A stretch of DNA of 52,201 bases, taken from positions 1-52,201 of the forward strand of contig NZ_JAPZUB010000028.1 in NCBI RefSeq assembly GCF_027533505.1. Reading direction: 5' to 3'. The position numbers and the translations under genes were made by a program. Of this stretch, positions 52,160 to 52,201 are shown piece by piece. How positions within the stretch are numbered: the first letter of the stretch is position 1; every line of letters begins with the position of its first letter. The notes under the pieces were generated by a model, which was not told the DNA's origin, did no database searches, and worked only from the letters and a program-made list of their open reading frames with translations. The stretch comes from Flavobacterium sp. GTDB lineage: Bacteria; Bacteroidota; Bacteroidia; Flavobacteriales; Flavobacteriaceae.

Positions 52160-52201
52160 ATGAATTTCAAACACTACAATCAACGTCAAACCACACTTTT
52201 A
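52160..52201 (+). CDS. start of a transposase-like gene, cut by the window end
   Basis: Fourteen codons, MNFKHYNQRQTTLL, run off the window edge. This start closely resembles that of IS1182-family transposases of Bacteroidota as I remember them. A strong terminator, a repeat pair and a palindrome just upstream are in keeping with an insertion sequence end, but no inverted terminal repeat could be matched because the other end lies outside. With only 14 residues the call is tentative. Confidence 0.4.
   Translation, partial: MNFKHYNQRQTTLL

Noticed and set aside
1..52201. tRNA, rRNA or other known structural RNA genes
   Set aside because: I looked through the intergenic gaps and found no cloverleaf-like or rRNA-like sequence; this was done by eye, so a tRNA-finding program would be the decisive test.

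Overview
The window reads as chromosomal core DNA of a member of the Flavobacteriaceae (Bacteroidota), most likely Flavobacterium or a close relative. The evidence is the gene repertoire: a two-subunit methylmalonyl-CoA mutase, a T9SS type A sorting domain, ParE/ParC topoisomerase IV, a Rho with a long N-terminal insertion, and many small proteins of Flavobacteriia-type families. Start sites lack strong Shine-Dalgarno sequences and several are preceded by the Bacteroidota -7 promoter element TAnnTTTG. I see no rRNA, tRNA, CRISPR array, prophage or large island. All family names are from reading the sequence and memory, without database searches.

Layout. (1) 160-7958, minus strand: a run reading ABC ATPase (LolD type), polytopic membrane protein, TIGR02757 protein, udk, FtsB/DivIC-like protein, mutA, scpA. 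(2) 8109-9578: folE (+) facing two small minus-strand genes. (3) 9665-11825: serC then serA (minus), the first two steps specific to serine biosynthesis in reverse map order, followed upstream by a secreted T9SS cargo protein. (4) 13389-14858: an acyl-CoA reductase divergent from a 2[4Fe-4S] ferredoxin. (5) 14985-25589, plus strand: a surface/periplasmic protein, ychF, a FIST sensor paired with a soluble hybrid histidine kinase, parE-parC, and a ParD/ParE-type toxin-antitoxin pair. (6) 25720-30287, minus strand: methyltransferase, ZIP transporter, PH-domain protein, murQ, DUF6095, a small lipoprotein and TerC. (7) 30425-34553: an RlmL-like methyltransferase and a small membrane protein (+), opposed by DUF6048, DUF6452 and rlmD (minus). 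(8) 34717-39808: DUF1003, rocD, DUF5362 (+), two small membrane proteins (minus), then a 58-residue membrane protein, a Smr protein and a cysteine desulfurase (+). (9) 39815-43560: a membrane protein and lpdA (minus), a DNA glycosylase and a peptide-deformylase-like protein (+). (10) 43578-51687: MsbA-like exporter and truA (minus), YfcE-type phosphoesterase (+), four minus-strand genes including trxB at the end, and rho (+). (11) 51688-52201: no host gene; a direct repeat pair, a long palindrome, a strong terminator and what looks like the first 14 codons of a transposase.

Most genes are housekeeping. What is not ordinary is mainly between the genes. Six intergenic places carry copies of one structured repeat with conserved ends and a variable hairpin core. 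Four other intergenic places carry short words of 7, 8 or 14 bases repeated with drift. Other points are a peptide-deformylase homologue with a hydrophobic N-terminus and an altered second metal motif, the FIST-kinase pair, an Asn/Gly-rich insertion with two AT-hook-like motifs in Rho, and two very short candidate genes.
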